Source: an uncultured Eubacteriales bacterium
Lineage (GTDB): Bacteria; Bacillota; Clostridia; Christensenellales; Aristaeellaceae
DNA: 34,274 nt
Direction of reading: 5' to 3'
Assembly (NCBI GenBank): GCA_902788445.1
Contig: CADAKE010000025.1
Location: 1-34,274 of the forward strand
A program made the position numbers and the translations under genes. Positions 14,635-22,630 of the stretch are shown here, piece after piece. The first letter of the stretch is position 1, and every line of letters starts with the position of its first letter. A model generated the notes under the pieces. The model had not been told where the DNA came from and did not search any database. It saw only the letters and a program-made list of their open reading frames with translations.

Positions 14635-15490
14635 GACATTTCCCCTCCTTCCACAGGGCCAGCAGGGCGGGCAGCGCCTGCTCCTCCCGGAAAATGTCCT
14701 CGGGGCAGTTCAGGCCCATTTCGCGCAGCTTCATGCCCAGCTTGCACACGGAGGGGACGTCCAGGCCCATCTGCTCCAGGCGCTCGGCTTGGCGGAAGAT
14801 TTCCTGCGGCGTGCCTTCCATGGCGATGGTCCCGTGCTCCATCACCACCGCGCGGGTGGCGAAGCGGGCCACGTCGTCCATGGAGTGGGAGATCATCACC
14901 ACAGTGGACCCTTGCTGATGCAGGCCGGAAATCAATTGCAGCATGTCCTCCCGGCTCTGGGGATCGAGGCCCGCGGCGGGCTCGTCCAGCACCAGGATCT
15001 GCGGGCGCATGGCCAGCACGCCCGCCATGGCGACGCGGCGCATTTGTCCTCCGGACAGTTCAAAGGGGGATTTTTCCGTGAAGCCCGGTTCATCCAGGCC
15101 CACCTTTCGCAGCGCCTCGGCCACGCGCTCTTTGATTTCGGCGTCGGAAAGGCCCAGATTTTTGGGCCCGAAGCCCACGTCCTTGGCGACGGTTTCTTCA
15201 AACAATTGGTGCTCCGGGTACTGAAATACCAGCCCCACCTTGCGGCGCACCTCGCGCTTGTCAAAGCCTTTCTGGTGGATGTCCTGCCCGTCCAGCAGCA
15301 CCCGGCCCGAGGTCGGCTTGAGCAGGCCGTTGATGTGCTGGGCCAAGGTGGACTTGCCGCACCCGGTGTGGCCGATCAGCGCCAGGAATTCACCCTCCCG
15401 GATGGTCAGGCTCACATCCCGGATGGCGACGGCCTGGAAGGGACTGCCCTCCTGGTAGGTGTGGGTCACCTGCTCGAGCGTCACTTGCAC
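14624..15490 (-). CDS. ecfA2: Energy-coupling factor transporter ATPase EcfA2
   Basis: The second ATPase of the ECF module. With the GTG at 15490 the product is 288 residues, normal for EcfA2. Walker A is GHTGCGKST (40-48), the Q-loop lies in FQYPEHQLF, the ABC signature is LSGGQMRR and Walker B is ILVLDEPAAGLDP. A long open frame extends upstream but only overlaps ecfA1. The GTG at 15490 has AGGAGG at 15501-15506 with a 10-base gap and overlaps the ecfA1 stop by 10 bases. Another GTG at 15484 is possible. Confidence 0.95.
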   Translation of the reverse strand: MQVTLEQVTHTYQEGSPFQAVAIRDVSLTIREGEFLALIGHTGCGKSTLAQHINGLLKPTSGRVLLDGQDIHQKGFDKREVRRKVGLVFQYPEHQLFEETVAKDVGFGPKNLGLSDAEIKERVAEALRKVGLDEPGFTEKSPFELSGGQMRRVAMAGVLAMRPQILVLDEPAAGLDPQSREDMLQLISGLHQQGSTVVMISHSMDDVARFATRAVVMEHGTIAMEGTPQEIFRQAERLEQMGLDVPSVCKLGMKLREMGLNCPEDIFREEQALPALLALWKEGKCHGA

Positions 15491-16317
15491 AGCCGCGCCA
15501 CCTCCTTCGCCATTTCGTCCACGGTCAGGATGCCCTTTGCCAGCGGCATTCCCTTCGCGCGAAGCTGCTCCGCCAGCCGCGCCATGGGCGGCGCGTCCAG
15601 ACGGTAGGGCAGGATGCGCTTCACATCCGAAAAGATTTCCCGCGGCGTGCCGGAAAGCACGATTTGTCCGTGGTACATCACGTGCGCCTGGTCGCATTCC
15701 ACCGCTTCTTCCATGTAATGCGTGATCCACAGCACTGTGATGCCCTGCTCTTTGTTCAGGCGCTTCACGGCCTGCATCACTTCCCGCCGGCCCTGGGGGT
15801 CAAGCATGGCGGTGGACTCGTCAAAAATAATCGCTTCCGGGGCCATCGCCAGCACGCCCGCGATGGCGACGCGCTGCTTCTGCCCGCCGGACAAAAGATG
15901 CGGCGCGCGGTCGGCAAAGTCCAGCATCCCCACGTCCTTGAGCGCCTTGTCGATGCGGGCGGGCATTTCCTCCGTGGGCACGCCGATGTTTTCCAGCCCG
16001 AACGCCACATCCTCGCGCACGATGGTCGCCACCAATTGGTTGTCCGGGTTCTGGAACACCATGCCCGCGCGGCGGCGGATTTCCCAGGTTTTATCGTCGT
16101 CCTGCGTGTCCATGCCGCAGACCGTCACATGGCCCTCCGTGGGCAGGTACAGCCCGTTGATCAGCTTGGCAAGCGTGGATTTGCCCGAGCCGTTCTGGCC
16201 CAAAATGGCGTGGAAGGAGCCGCGCTCGATGCTCAGCGACACGTCCCGTACCGCCAGCGGCCCGTCGTCTTCATAGGCAAAGGATACGTGATCGGCCACA
16301 ATAATTGGTTCTGCCAT
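15481..16317 (-). CDS. ecfA1: Energy-coupling factor transporter ATPase EcfA1
   Basis: The first ATPase of the ECF transporter, 278 residues. The N-terminus MAEPIIVADHVSFAYEDDG is typical. Walker A is GQNGSGKST (40-48), the Q-loop is in FQNPDNQLV, the signature is LSGGQKQR and Walker B is AIIFDESTAMLDP. Ser replaces Pro after the catalytic Glu, as in many EcfA1 proteins. The ATG at 16317 is preferred over a GTG at 16362 because the promoter at 16368-16396 predicts a transcript start near 16361. The order ecfA1-ecfA2-ecfT is the standard one. Confidence 0.95.
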   Translation of the reverse strand: MAEPIIVADHVSFAYEDDGPLAVRDVSLSIERGSFHAILGQNGSGKSTLAKLINGLYLPTEGHVTVCGMDTQDDDKTWEIRRRAGMVFQNPDNQLVATIVREDVAFGLENIGVPTEEMPARIDKALKDVGMLDFADRAPHLLSGGQKQRVAIAGVLAMAPEAIIFDESTAMLDPQGRREVMQAVKRLNKEQGITVLWITHYMEEAVECDQAHVMYHGQIVLSGTPREIFSDVKRILPYRLDAPPMARLAEQLRAKGMPLAKGILTVDEMAKEVARLCK

Positions 16318-16367
16318 CCTTCTTCCCCGTTCTTCGTGTTTTCGGCGTCCCAGCGGACGCACGGCAG

Positions 16368-16396
16368 ATTATACCATACTTTCCCAACAATCGCAA
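16368..16396 (-). promoter_or_regulatory. Sigma-A promoter of ecfA1-ecfA2-ecfT
   Basis: TTGCGA (16396-16391) and TATAAT (16373-16368) on the minus strand with a 17-base spacer. The predicted transcript starts at about 16361 and opens with the hairpin GCGTCC-4 nt-GGACGC (16345-16360). No riboswitch-sized leader exists, since the ATG is only about 44 bases away. Confidence 0.85.
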
Positions 16397-16423
16397 GAAG
16401 CGCCGTGCTGAAAAGCACGGCGC
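16395..16423 (-). terminator. Terminator of the OB-like exported protein gene
   Basis: GCGCCGTGCT-TTTC-AGCACGGCGC (16423-16400 on the minus strand) is a perfect 10-bp stem followed by TTCTT. It ends at the -35 box of the ecf promoter, so the two transcription units are packed back to back. Confidence 0.8.
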
Positions 16424-16454
16424 GTGAGCGAACCGGGGTTATTCTTGAGATTGC

Positions 16455-17174
16455 TTATTCGGCGGCCTTCACAGCGATGACGTGGGGCTGCGCGCCGTTG
16501 TACCAGTAGAGGAAGCCTTCCAGGTCGATCTTGTCGCCGATGTTCAGATTGGTCACAGCCTGGTACACTTCGGTGTCCTCGCCGCACAGGTAGCTTTCCA
16601 CGGTGAAGGAATACACAGCGCCGTTGACCTCCAGGTCGAAGTACAGGTCATTGTTGTTCCCTGCCGCGCCGGAGCCGTCCCAGTTGTAGAGGAACGCGGC
16701 GTCGTTTCCGTTGGCGTCCTTCTTGGCCACCACGGTGGCGCCCTTCACGGCGACCAGCTCGTTCTGGTGGGCGATCAGGTCGTCGGTGCCCAGCAGGTCG
16801 GTCACGTCCAGGGCTTCGGGGATGAAGGCATCGGCTTCCAGGATTTCATAGGTCGCGTCGATGATTTCCACTTCGCCGCTCCATTCAGCCTTGTAGCCGG
16901 TCACGCGGATCTTGGTGCCGGGCACCAGCTTGTCGTAGTCTTCCTGGCTCATCGCCATATTATAGAGGAAGTAAGCGCCGTCTTCCGCCTGGGTGTAGAT
17001 GGTGCCCTTGTTGTCCCACCAGCTCTGCTTGGCCTGGACGTAGGTTTCCACCGTCACTTCGCTGTCCAGTTCAGCGGCCACGTAATCTTCATGGGTCATC
17101 ACGCCCTCGGCCAGCGCCGCGCAGGCGCACACAGCCAGCATCAGGGCAAGAACCAAAGCCAGCAACTTTTTCAT
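16455..17174 (-). CDS. Exported protein with two OB-like repeats
   Basis: A 239-residue exported protein. The signal peptide (residues 1-22) ends in ALAE. The mature part reads as two similar beta-rich halves: EVTVETYVQAKQSWWDNKG followed by PGTKIRVTGYKAEWSGEVEII, and NELVAVKGATVVAKKD followed by IGDKIDLEGFLYWYNGAQPHV. The G-x-K/x-I-x-V/L-x-G pattern recurs in each half and is typical of small OB-fold proteins of the exported YhcR/NigD kind; this assignment is inference. It is followed by its own terminator at 16395-16423, so it is monocistronic. An AAAGGAGACG ribosome binding site precedes the ATG. Confidence 0.8.
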   Translation of the reverse strand: MKKLLALVLALMLAVCACAALAEGVMTHEDYVAAELDSEVTVETYVQAKQSWWDNKGTIYTQAEDGAYFLYNMAMSQEDYDKLVPGTKIRVTGYKAEWSGEVEIIDATYEILEADAFIPEALDVTDLLGTDDLIAHQNELVAVKGATVVAKKDANGNDAAFLYNWDGSGAAGNNNDLYFDLEVNGAVYSFTVESYLCGEDTEVYQAVTNLNIGDKIDLEGFLYWYNGAQPHVIAVKAAE

Positions 17175-17214
17175 CTTTCCGTCTCCTTTTGTTTTTTGTT
17201 TTGGGAACCGCTCA

Positions 17215-17243
17215 TATTATACAAAAAAAGTCGGATAAAGTAA
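17215..17243 (-). promoter_or_regulatory. Likely promoter of the OB-like protein gene
   Basis: TATAAT (17220-17215 on the minus strand) lies 41 bases before the ATG. About 17 bases upstream is CTTTAC, a weak -35 box, with a T-rich spacer. Confidence 0.55.
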
Positions 17244-17353
17244 AGCGTCTGGCATTGTTTTTTGCGTGTCTGTAAATCCTTCAATAGTATTCATAGAAAT
17301 AATTCATAGGTAATAAGTTTGAAATAAGAGAGACTCCTGGGAAAGTATGAAAG

Positions 17354-17586
17354 GGCCCGCAGGCCCGTTCATCAACAATCCGCAGGCGGCGGCATGTACG
17401 TCGCCGAGGAGCGGCTGAAAGCCGCTTCCTATATCAAGGAGCGGCTGAAAGCCGCTTCCTATATCAATTTGCGGCCGTAAAATGAGCGTTTTCAAAGAAA
17501 ACGCCATTTTACAGCAAATTGATGAATCGAATGAAAGCGGAATCCTGATTCCGCTTTCATTCGCCCATTCAGCGACAGCTGAATGG
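17354..17586. repeat. Chain of hairpins and a 30-bp tandem repeat
   Basis: The gene-free stretch 17230-17588 holds a run of palindromes: GGGCC-CGCA-GGCCC (about 17353-17366), CGGCG/CGCCG near 17387-17406, two exact tandem copies of a 30-bp unit (17407-17436 and 17437-17466), each with AGCGGCT-GAA-AGCCGCT inside, a long hairpin based on GTAAAATG/CATTTTAC and GCGTTTTC/GAAAACGC (about 17477-17512) framed by AATTTGC/GCAAATT, a perfect 15-bp hairpin (17529-17543 with 17548-17562, CCTG loop), and CCATTCAGC-GACA-GCTGAATGG (17565-17586). They lie 3' to the minus-strand LysM gene; the last one may act as its terminator or stabiliser although no T-run follows. From 17230 to 17350 nothing was seen. Confidence 0.75.
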
Positions 17587-17588
17587 AA

Positions 17589-18194
17589 TTAATCGGGCAA
17601 CCGAATGGTCACGCCGCTTCGGAAGTCCTGCGGGGCGAGGCAGGGGTTCGTTTGCAGGAGGGAGGCGACGGAAACGCTGTACTGATTGGCGATGGATTGC
17701 AGCGTATCGCCTTCCCGAAGGGTCACGCTGGCGGGCAGGGGACAGGCGATATTCTCCGCGGGGATGCACACGATGTCGCCGCCCTGGAGCGCGTTCAAGT
17801 CTTTATCGCTGTTCGCGGTCTTGAGAGTGTGCCAGCTCAGGTTGTAGCGAAGCTGCAAATCGCTGGCCGTCTGGCCGGTCTGCACCACGCTGCGGCGGTT
17901 GGCCGGGCAGGTGTAGGCGGGGGTTTCCGGCGTGGGCTGCGTTCCTTCATTGTTGTTTCCCGTGCAGCTGTTCTGGTCGGGCGTGGGGCAGGAAACGCCA
18001 TCCTGCGCGGGTATATCCGCGTTGCAGTAGGGAATGCACAGCACGTCGCCAATGGTGAGGCGGGCGGGCGGGATGCCGGGGTTGGCTTCCAGCAGGTCGC
18101 GCAGGCTGACGTTCAGGCGCTGGGCAATGAGGTAAAAGCTGTCGCCGCGTTTCACGGTGTAGTTGTAGGCGCAGTTGCGCTGGGTTTCGGACAT
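17589..18194 (-). CDS. Cysteine-rich protein with three LysM domains
   Basis: A 201-residue protein with three LysM-type units: YTVKRGDSFYLIAQRLNVSL (about 12-31) with IGDVLCIPYC, SVVQTGQTASDLQLRYNLSW (about 102-121) with GGDIVCIP, and VTLREGDTLQSIANQYSVSV (about 157-176) with GVTIRLPD. LysM domains bind GlcNAc-containing glycans such as peptidoglycan. About nine cysteines are scattered through it, and a Thr/Pro/Asn-rich linker separates unit 1 from unit 2. No signal peptide is present; a spore-coat or cortex role like SafA would fit but is speculation. The ATG at 18194 is preferred over a TTG at 18200, as AAAGGGGG lies 8 bases upstream. That site is inside a stable hairpin (18202-18247). The gene follows sua5. 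Confidence 0.88.
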   Translation of the reverse strand: MSETQRNCAYNYTVKRGDSFYLIAQRLNVSLRDLLEANPGIPPARLTIGDVLCIPYCNADIPAQDGVSCPTPDQNSCTGNNNEGTQPTPETPAYTCPANRRSVVQTGQTASDLQLRYNLSWHTLKTANSDKDLNALQGGDIVCIPAENIACPLPASVTLREGDTLQSIANQYSVSVASLLQTNPCLAPQDFRSGVTIRLPD

Positions 18195-18201
18195 AAGCAA
18201 A

Positions 18202-18247
18202 GCCCCCTTTCCTTTTTACAGTTTCAGTCTATGTAAGGAAAGGGGGC
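18202..18247 (-). promoter_or_regulatory. 13-bp hairpin enclosing the LysM gene's ribosome binding site
   Basis: GCCCCCTTTCCTT (18202-18214 as read on the plus strand) is perfectly complementary to AAGGAAAGGGGGC (18235-18247). On the minus-strand transcript the 3' strand of the stem contains AAAGGGGG, the ribosome binding site for the ATG at 18194. The stem sits between sua5 and the LysM gene, and only TTTGCTT follows it. It could be a weak terminator for sua5, a translational block, or both. Confidence 0.7.
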
Positions 18248-18265
18248 GGAGTGCAGGAAAGTTTG

Positions 18266-19282
18266 TTATAGCTGAACCAAATCAAACGCCGCGGCGCGGG
18301 CCATGCGGTTCATCACGGCGAGGGCTTCGCCCTCCGCGTTCCAGCCCTGGGCGAAAATCAGGGACACGTCCAGCGCGTCCATTTCCCGCAGGCGGCGGAA
18401 CAGAAGATGCGCGCCTTCCCGCGGCGTGCTGCCGAGGGAAAAAGCCCGGCGGCCGCCAAAGAGCGGCAGGGCGCTGTCGTGGGCCAAGATGGCGGCGTTT
18501 TCCGCCTGATCATAGCGGGCAATGATTGCCGCCGCGACCGCTTCATCCGTGCCGATGAACACGGTCATTTTCGCTTTCGGCGCGTAATGCCGGTGCTTCA
18601 TGCCGGGGGAGGGCGCGCTTTCGCCCTCCTTCAGGGGCCGCATCACGCTGGACGCGACCGTGCATTGCCCGACGATGGAAGCCACGTCCTCCGCCGTGAT
18701 CGCGCCGGGGCGAAGTACACAGGGCACATCGCCGGTCAGGTCAAGCACCGTGGATTCCACGCCCACGTCGCAGCTTCCGCCGTCCAGGATCAGCGGGATC
18801 CGGCCTGCCATGTCCTCGTATACGTCCCGCGCGGTGGTGGGGCTGGGCCGCCCGGAACGGTTCGCGGAAGGCGCGGCAATCGGCAGGCCGCATACTTCCA
18901 GCAACTCATGCGCCACCGGATGGCTGGGGCAGCGCACCGCCACGGAGGGCAGGCCCGCCGTGGTCACGTCCGGCACGCGGCTCGTTTTCATGAGAAGCAG
19001 CGTCAGCGGCCCCGGCCAGAAAGCGTCCATCAGCTGTTCGGCGGTGTCCGTCACCCGGCATAATCCTTCCAATTGATTCCGCCGCGCCACGTGGACGATC
19101 AGGGGATTGTCCGCCGGGCGTTCCTTGGCGGCGAAAATGGCCCGTACCGCTTCTTCATTCAGCGCGTCCGCGCCCAGGCCGTACACCGTTTCCGTGGGGA
19201 AGGCCACCACCTGGCCTGCCCTGAAAAGCTCTGCGGCTTTTTGCAGGCTTTCTTTCCCGGCGGGGAGACAAAGCGTTTCCAT
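18266..19282 (-). CDS. L-threonylcarbamoyladenylate synthase (Sua5 type)
   Basis: This enzyme makes threonylcarbamoyl-AMP from threonine, bicarbonate and ATP, the first step of tRNA t6A37 synthesis. At 338 residues it is the long Sua5 form (YwlC-like). The N-terminal YrdC domain has FPTETVYGLGADA (about 29-41), the KERP motif, HVARRNQL, and PSANRSGRPSPT near residue 140. After a linker the C-terminal Sua5 domain begins near SPGMKHRHYAPKA (about 226-238). The AAGGAG ribosome binding site supports the ATG at 19282. It has its own promoter at 19378-19406, divergent from nadK. The partners tsaB/tsaD/tsaE are not in the window. Confidence 0.96.
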   Translation of the reverse strand: METLCLPAGKESLQKAAELFRAGQVVAFPTETVYGLGADALNEEAVRAIFAAKERPADNPLIVHVARRNQLEGLCRVTDTAEQLMDAFWPGPLTLLLMKTSRVPDVTTAGLPSVAVRCPSHPVAHELLEVCGLPIAAPSANRSGRPSPTTARDVYEDMAGRIPLILDGGSCDVGVESTVLDLTGDVPCVLRPGAITAEDVASIVGQCTVASSVMRPLKEGESAPSPGMKHRHYAPKAKMTVFIGTDEAVAAAIIARYDQAENAAILAHDSALPLFGGRRAFSLGSTPREGAHLLFRRLREMDALDVSLIFAQGWNAEGEALAVMNRMARAAAFDLVQL

Positions 19283-19377
19283 AAATTGTATAACTCCTTC
19301 GGAATATCCAAAAAATGTATAAATTCTTGCGCATATTCACCCCCACCTTTTGCGAACGCGGAGGCGAAAGCAGTACC

Positions 19378-19406
19378 ATGATAGGCGGATTCGCCCAGAT
19401 TGTCAA
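19378..19406 (-). promoter_or_regulatory. Sigma-A promoter of sua5
   Basis: On the minus strand TTGACA (19406-19401) and TATCAT (19383-19378) are 17 bases apart; the leader is about 89 nt. It is divergent from the nadK promoter, whose -35 box lies 40 bp away. Confidence 0.83.
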
Positions 19407-19445
19407 GGATTTTTGCTTTTTTTCTGCGTTTTGCGGTTCCCGGTA

Positions 19446-19474
19446 TTGTGCAAATGAAATGAATATGATAAAAT
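19446..19474 (+). promoter_or_regulatory. Sigma-A promoter of nadK-argR(-recN)
   Basis: TTGTGC (19446-19451) and TAAAAT (19469-19474) with a 17-base spacer. The nadK ATG at 19499 follows a GGAGGT ribosome binding site, so the leader is only about 18 nt. Confidence 0.7.
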
Positions 19475-19498
19475 GAATATGCAAAATGGAGGTACGAA

Positions 19499-20356
19499 AT
19501 GAAATCCACCTTCTATTTCTACGCAAATCCATTTCATTCAAGGAGCGCGGAGGCGGCCCATGCGCTGTCCTCGGCGATCAAAAAACGCGGCGGCAGGGTG
19601 CTGACCGAGCAATGGCTTTCTGACCGGGGCGTGGGGGAACCCTGCCCGATGCCGGATATGCCGGGGGATACGCGGGCCATCGTCGCCATCGGCGGGGACG
19701 GCACGCTGCTCATGGCCGCGCCGGAAGCGGTGCGAAAGCGCGTGCCCATCGTCGGCGTGCACACCGGCACGGTGGGCTTCCTGATGCAGGGCGAAGCGGA
19801 CAAACCGGAACAACTGGCCGACACGCTGACGGCACCGGAATATTCCCTTGCCTCTTTCCCGCTGCTGCAAATCGGCTATGACGGGCAAAGCTATCTCGCC
19901 ATCAACGACTTGGCGCTGACCCGCGGCGAGCATCCCGGCGTGATCGAGGTGATCGCGCGGGCGGATGGGGAGGAAGTATTCCGCGCCCATGGGGACGGCG
20001 CGGTGGTTTCCACCCCGCTGGGCGCGACGGCTTACGGGCTCTCCGCTGGCGGGCCGATCGTGCGCCACGACGTGCCGTGTATGCTGCTCACGCCCCTGTG
20101 CGCCAGGGAACTGCTGCTGCGGCCCGTGATCCTGCCGCTCGGGGCGAAGGTCACGCTGCTGGCCCACGGCCAGGAAAGGCGGCGGCTGCAATTGGCCATC
20201 GATGGCCAGACGCTGCTGCCCGTGACCCACGAGGCGAAGGTGGAAATCACCACGGCAAAAGAGACGATACAAATGATCAGCCTCCGACCCTCCCGCTTTT
20301 TTGCGACGCTGCGCAGGAAGCAGGCGGTCTGGAACGACTATGAAATACAGGAGTGA
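19499..20356 (+). CDS. nadK: NAD kinase
   Basis: This kinase phosphorylates NAD to NADP using ATP or polyphosphate. It has 285 residues. The family signature GGDGTLL is at 65-71 with catalytic D67. NDLALTRGEHPG holds the conserved N-D pair, and HGDGAVVSTPLGATAYGLSAGGP is the glycine-rich NAD-binding segment. A GGAGGT ribosome binding site sits before the ATG. It is followed directly by argR and recN, the classic Firmicutes neighbourhood. Confidence 0.96.
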   Translation: MKSTFYFYANPFHSRSAEAAHALSSAIKKRGGRVLTEQWLSDRGVGEPCPMPDMPGDTRAIVAIGGDGTLLMAAPEAVRKRVPIVGVHTGTVGFLMQGEADKPEQLADTLTAPEYSLASFPLLQIGYDGQSYLAINDLALTRGEHPGVIEVIARADGEEVFRAHGDGAVVSTPLGATAYGLSAGGPIVRHDVPCMLLTPLCARELLLRPVILPLGAKVTLLAHGQERRRLQLAIDGQTLLPVTHEAKVEITTAKETIQMISLRPSRFFATLRRKQAVWNDYEIQE

Positions 20357-20361
20357 GCGAA

Positions 20362-20811
20362 ATGAAGAACGCGCGTCAAACGGCGATTCTGAGCATCATT
20401 GAACAGAACGATATCGAAACGCAGGAGGAGCTGGCTTCGAAGCTCCGGGAGATGGGCATCGACGTTACCCAGGCCACCGTGTCCCGGGACATTAAGGAAC
20501 TGCGCCTCCTGAAAGTCCTCTCCGGCACCGGTGGGTATAAATACGCCACGGCGGACAAGGCGGAGCACGGCCTGTCCGAACGCTTCGTGCGCATGTTCAA
20601 GGATTCCGTGCTGTCGGTCGCCTCCGCGGGCAACATCGTGGTGCTCAAGACCCTGTCCGGCAGCGCGAACGTGGCGGGCGAGGCCATCGACTCCATGCGC
20701 CTGCCGGAGATTTTAGGCACCATGGCGGGGGATAACACCGTGTTTGCCGTGGTGCAGAATGAAGCCGTCGCCGCCGACGCGGTGAACCGGTTTCGGGAGA
20801 TGCTGAAGTGA
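20362..20811 (+). CDS. argR: Arginine repressor ArgR
   Basis: This is the arginine-responsive hexameric regulator that represses biosynthesis and activates catabolism. The ATG at 20362 gives 149 residues, the usual length. A GTG at 20353 would overlap the nadK stop and sit too close to CAGGAG, so it is not chosen. The N-terminal winged helix reads [20 protein letters not shown], then [18 protein letters not shown] (about 36-53). The C-terminal arginine-binding domain ends [13 protein letters not shown]. The gene lies 5 bases after nadK. No clear ARG-box pair was seen in the window. Confidence 0.95.
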   Translation: MKNARQTAILSIIEQNDIETQEELASKLREMGIDVTQATVSRDIKELRLLKVLSGTGGYKYATADKAEHGLSERFVRMFKDSVLSVASAGNIVVLKTLSGSANVAGEAIDSMRLPEILGTMAGDNTVFAVVQNEAVAADAVNRFREMLK

Positions 20812-20816
20812 TTTTA

Positions 20817-20957
20817 AGGCAATAGGCATTAGGCATTAGGCAATAGGCATTAGGCATTAGGCAATAGGCAGTAGGTGGCAGGAAATAGGGGAATCAGCAC
20901 TTTGAAGCATTTTCTGATCATGATTTACTATTGCCTACTGCCTATTGCCTAATGCCT
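20817..20957. repeat. Heptamer inverted array C (argR-recN gap)
   Basis: Eight tandem units of AGGCAAT, AGGCATT and AGGCAGT (20817-20872) begin five bases after the argR stop. The complementary arm, ATTGCCT-ACTGCCT-ATTGCCT-AATGCCT (20930-20957), ends just before the recN ribosome binding site. The arms differ in copy number (8 versus 4), showing that units are gained or lost. The spacer is related to that of array B. Confidence 0.88.
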
Positions 20958-20971
20958 CAAAAGAGGTACAT

Positions 20972-22630
20972 ATGCTTCAATCGTTATCAATCCGCAACAT
21001 CGCCCTGATGGACGAAATGCAGGTGGAGTTTTCTTCCGGGCTGCACGTGCTCACGGGCGAAACGGGCGCGGGCAAATCCATCCTGGTGGACGCGGTGACG
21101 CTGCTGCTGGGCGGGCGCGCGCAGAAGGAACTGATCCGCCGCGGCGAGGAACGGGCCAGGGTGGAAGGCGTGTTCGACGTGTCCGACTGTCCGCCAGTGC
21201 AAAAACTGCTCAAAGAACAGGAATTGGACGAGGGGAATGAACTGATCCTCAGCCGGGAAATCACGCTGGCCGGGCGCTCCTCCTGCCGGGTGAACGGAAC
21301 GCTTTTGCCGCTGGCGCAGTACCACCAGTTCACCGACCTGCTCATGGACATTCACGGCCAGCACGAGCACCAGTCCCTCATGGACGACAGAAAGCACCTG
21401 AGCTTCCTGGACGCATCCGGGGACGAGGCGCATGAAGCGCTTTTGAAGAAAACCCAGGCGGATTACGCGGCCTGGCATGACTGCAAGCGCGAACTGGAAC
21501 GCCTGCAAAAACAGAGCGCCCAGGCCAGCGAACGGATGGAGCTTCTGCGTATCCGGCAGAAGGAACTGAAAAACGCGAAGCTGATTCCGGGAGAAGAAGA
21601 AGAACTGGCGAAGGAACGCGACCGGGGCCGCAACGCGGAGAAGATCGAAAGCGGACTGCGGGAAGCGTTCGAGCGGGTGTATGACGGCGCTGACCCCGCC
21701 GCCGAAGCGCTGCGCACCGCCGCCGGGGCCTTGCAGCCGATCGAGGGGCTGGACGAGGAATACGCCTCCCTCCGCGCCCGGCTGGACGCGCTGTATTATG
21801 AGGCGGAGGACATTGGCCTGACCCTGCGGGATTTGCTGGCCCGGCTGGACATGGACCCGGACCGGCTGGAGGCGGTGCAGGCAAGGCTGGATTTGATCCG
21901 CCGCCTGAGCCGCAAGTACGGCGGGGCGACGGCCGGCGAGATGCTGGGGAAGCTCAGGGAAATCGAACAGGAGCTTTCCAGCTTTGAAAGCATCGACGAC
22001 GACCTGGACGCGCTGAACAAGAAGGAAAAAGCGCTCGCTTCCCGGTACAAAAAAACCGCGGAAGAATTATCTGTATCCCGGCAAAAGCTGGCTCGGAAAT
22101 TTGAAAAAGAAATGGAAGTCCAGCTGAATGATTTAAACATGGCGGGCACGAAATTCCAGGTCACCTTGCCCGCCTGCCCGCCGGGGCCGCTGGGCGGCGA
22201 AACCGCCGCTTTCCTCATCGCGCCGAACCGGGGCGAGGAATTGCAGCCCCTTTCCAAGATCGCTTCCGGCGGCGAACTCAGCCGCCTCATGCTGGCTATC
22301 AAGTCCGTCGCCGCGCAGCGGGAGGGCGTGCCCTCCATGATCTTTGACGAGATCGATACCGGCATTTCCGGCCGCGCCGCGCAGGTGGTGGGGGAGAAGA
22401 TGGCCGCCATCGCCAAAGAGCGCCAGGTGCTGTGCGTGACGCATTTGCAGCAGATCGCCGCCCTGGCCGACCACCACTACCTGGTGGAAAAATCCTTTGA
22501 CGGCGAGCGCACCCGCACGCAATTGACCCCGCTCACGGGGGAGGCCCGCGTGAACGAAATCGCCCGGATGCTGGGCGGCGACCCGGAGAGCGCGCGGGTT
22601 CACGCGAGGGAAATGCTGAGGAGGGAGTAG
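20972..22630 (+). CDS. recN: DNA repair protein RecN
   Basis: An SMC-like ATPase that acts early in double-strand-break repair. It has 552 residues. Walker A is GETGAGKS (29-36). A coiled-coil middle carries LRIRQKELKNAKLIPGEEEE. The ABC signature is SGGELSRLMLAIK and Walker B is MIFDEIDTGISG. The ATG at 20972 has AGAGGT upstream; an ATG 27 bases before it lies in repeat sequence and lacks a ribosome binding site. The last codons (Arg-Arg-Glu-stop) merge into heptamer array D, so the array has reached the coding end. Confidence 0.97.
   Translation: MLQSLSIRNIALMDEMQVEFSSGLHVLTGETGAGKSILVDAVTLLLGGRAQKELIRRGEERARVEGVFDVSDCPPVQKLLKEQELDEGNELILSREITLAGRSSCRVNGTLLPLAQYHQFTDLLMDIHGQHEHQSLMDDRKHLSFLDASGDEAHEALLKKTQADYAAWHDCKRELERLQKQSAQASERMELLRIRQKELKNAKLIPGEEEELAKERDRGRNAEKIESGLREAFERVYDGADPAAEALRTAAGALQPIEGLDEEYASLRARLDALYYEAEDIGLTLRDLLARLDMDPDRLEAVQARLDLIRRLSRKYGGATAGEMLGKLREIEQELSSFESIDDDLDALNKKEKALASRYKKTAEELSVSRQKLARKFEKEMEVQLNDLNMAGTKFQVTLPACPPGPLGGETAAFLIAPNRGEELQPLSKIASGGELSRLMLAIKSVAAQREGVPSMIFDEIDTGISGRAAQVVGEKMAAIAKERQVLCVTHLQQIAALADHHYLVEKSFDGERTRTQLTPLTGEARVNEIARMLGGDPESARVHAREMLRRE

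Noticed and set aside
16318..16362. GTG start giving EcfA1 15 extra residues
   Set aside because: It would lie at the predicted transcript 5' end with no room for a ribosome binding site; the ATG at 16317 gives a normal EcfA1 N-terminus.
17354..17586. Small reading frames in the hairpin-rich stretch
   Set aside because: The frames are short, lack ribosome binding sites and translate the tandem repeat; nothing supports coding.
20817..20957. Possible CRISPR array (regular short repeats)
   Set aside because: The repeats are contiguous 7-mers without unique spacers, and no cas gene is nearby.
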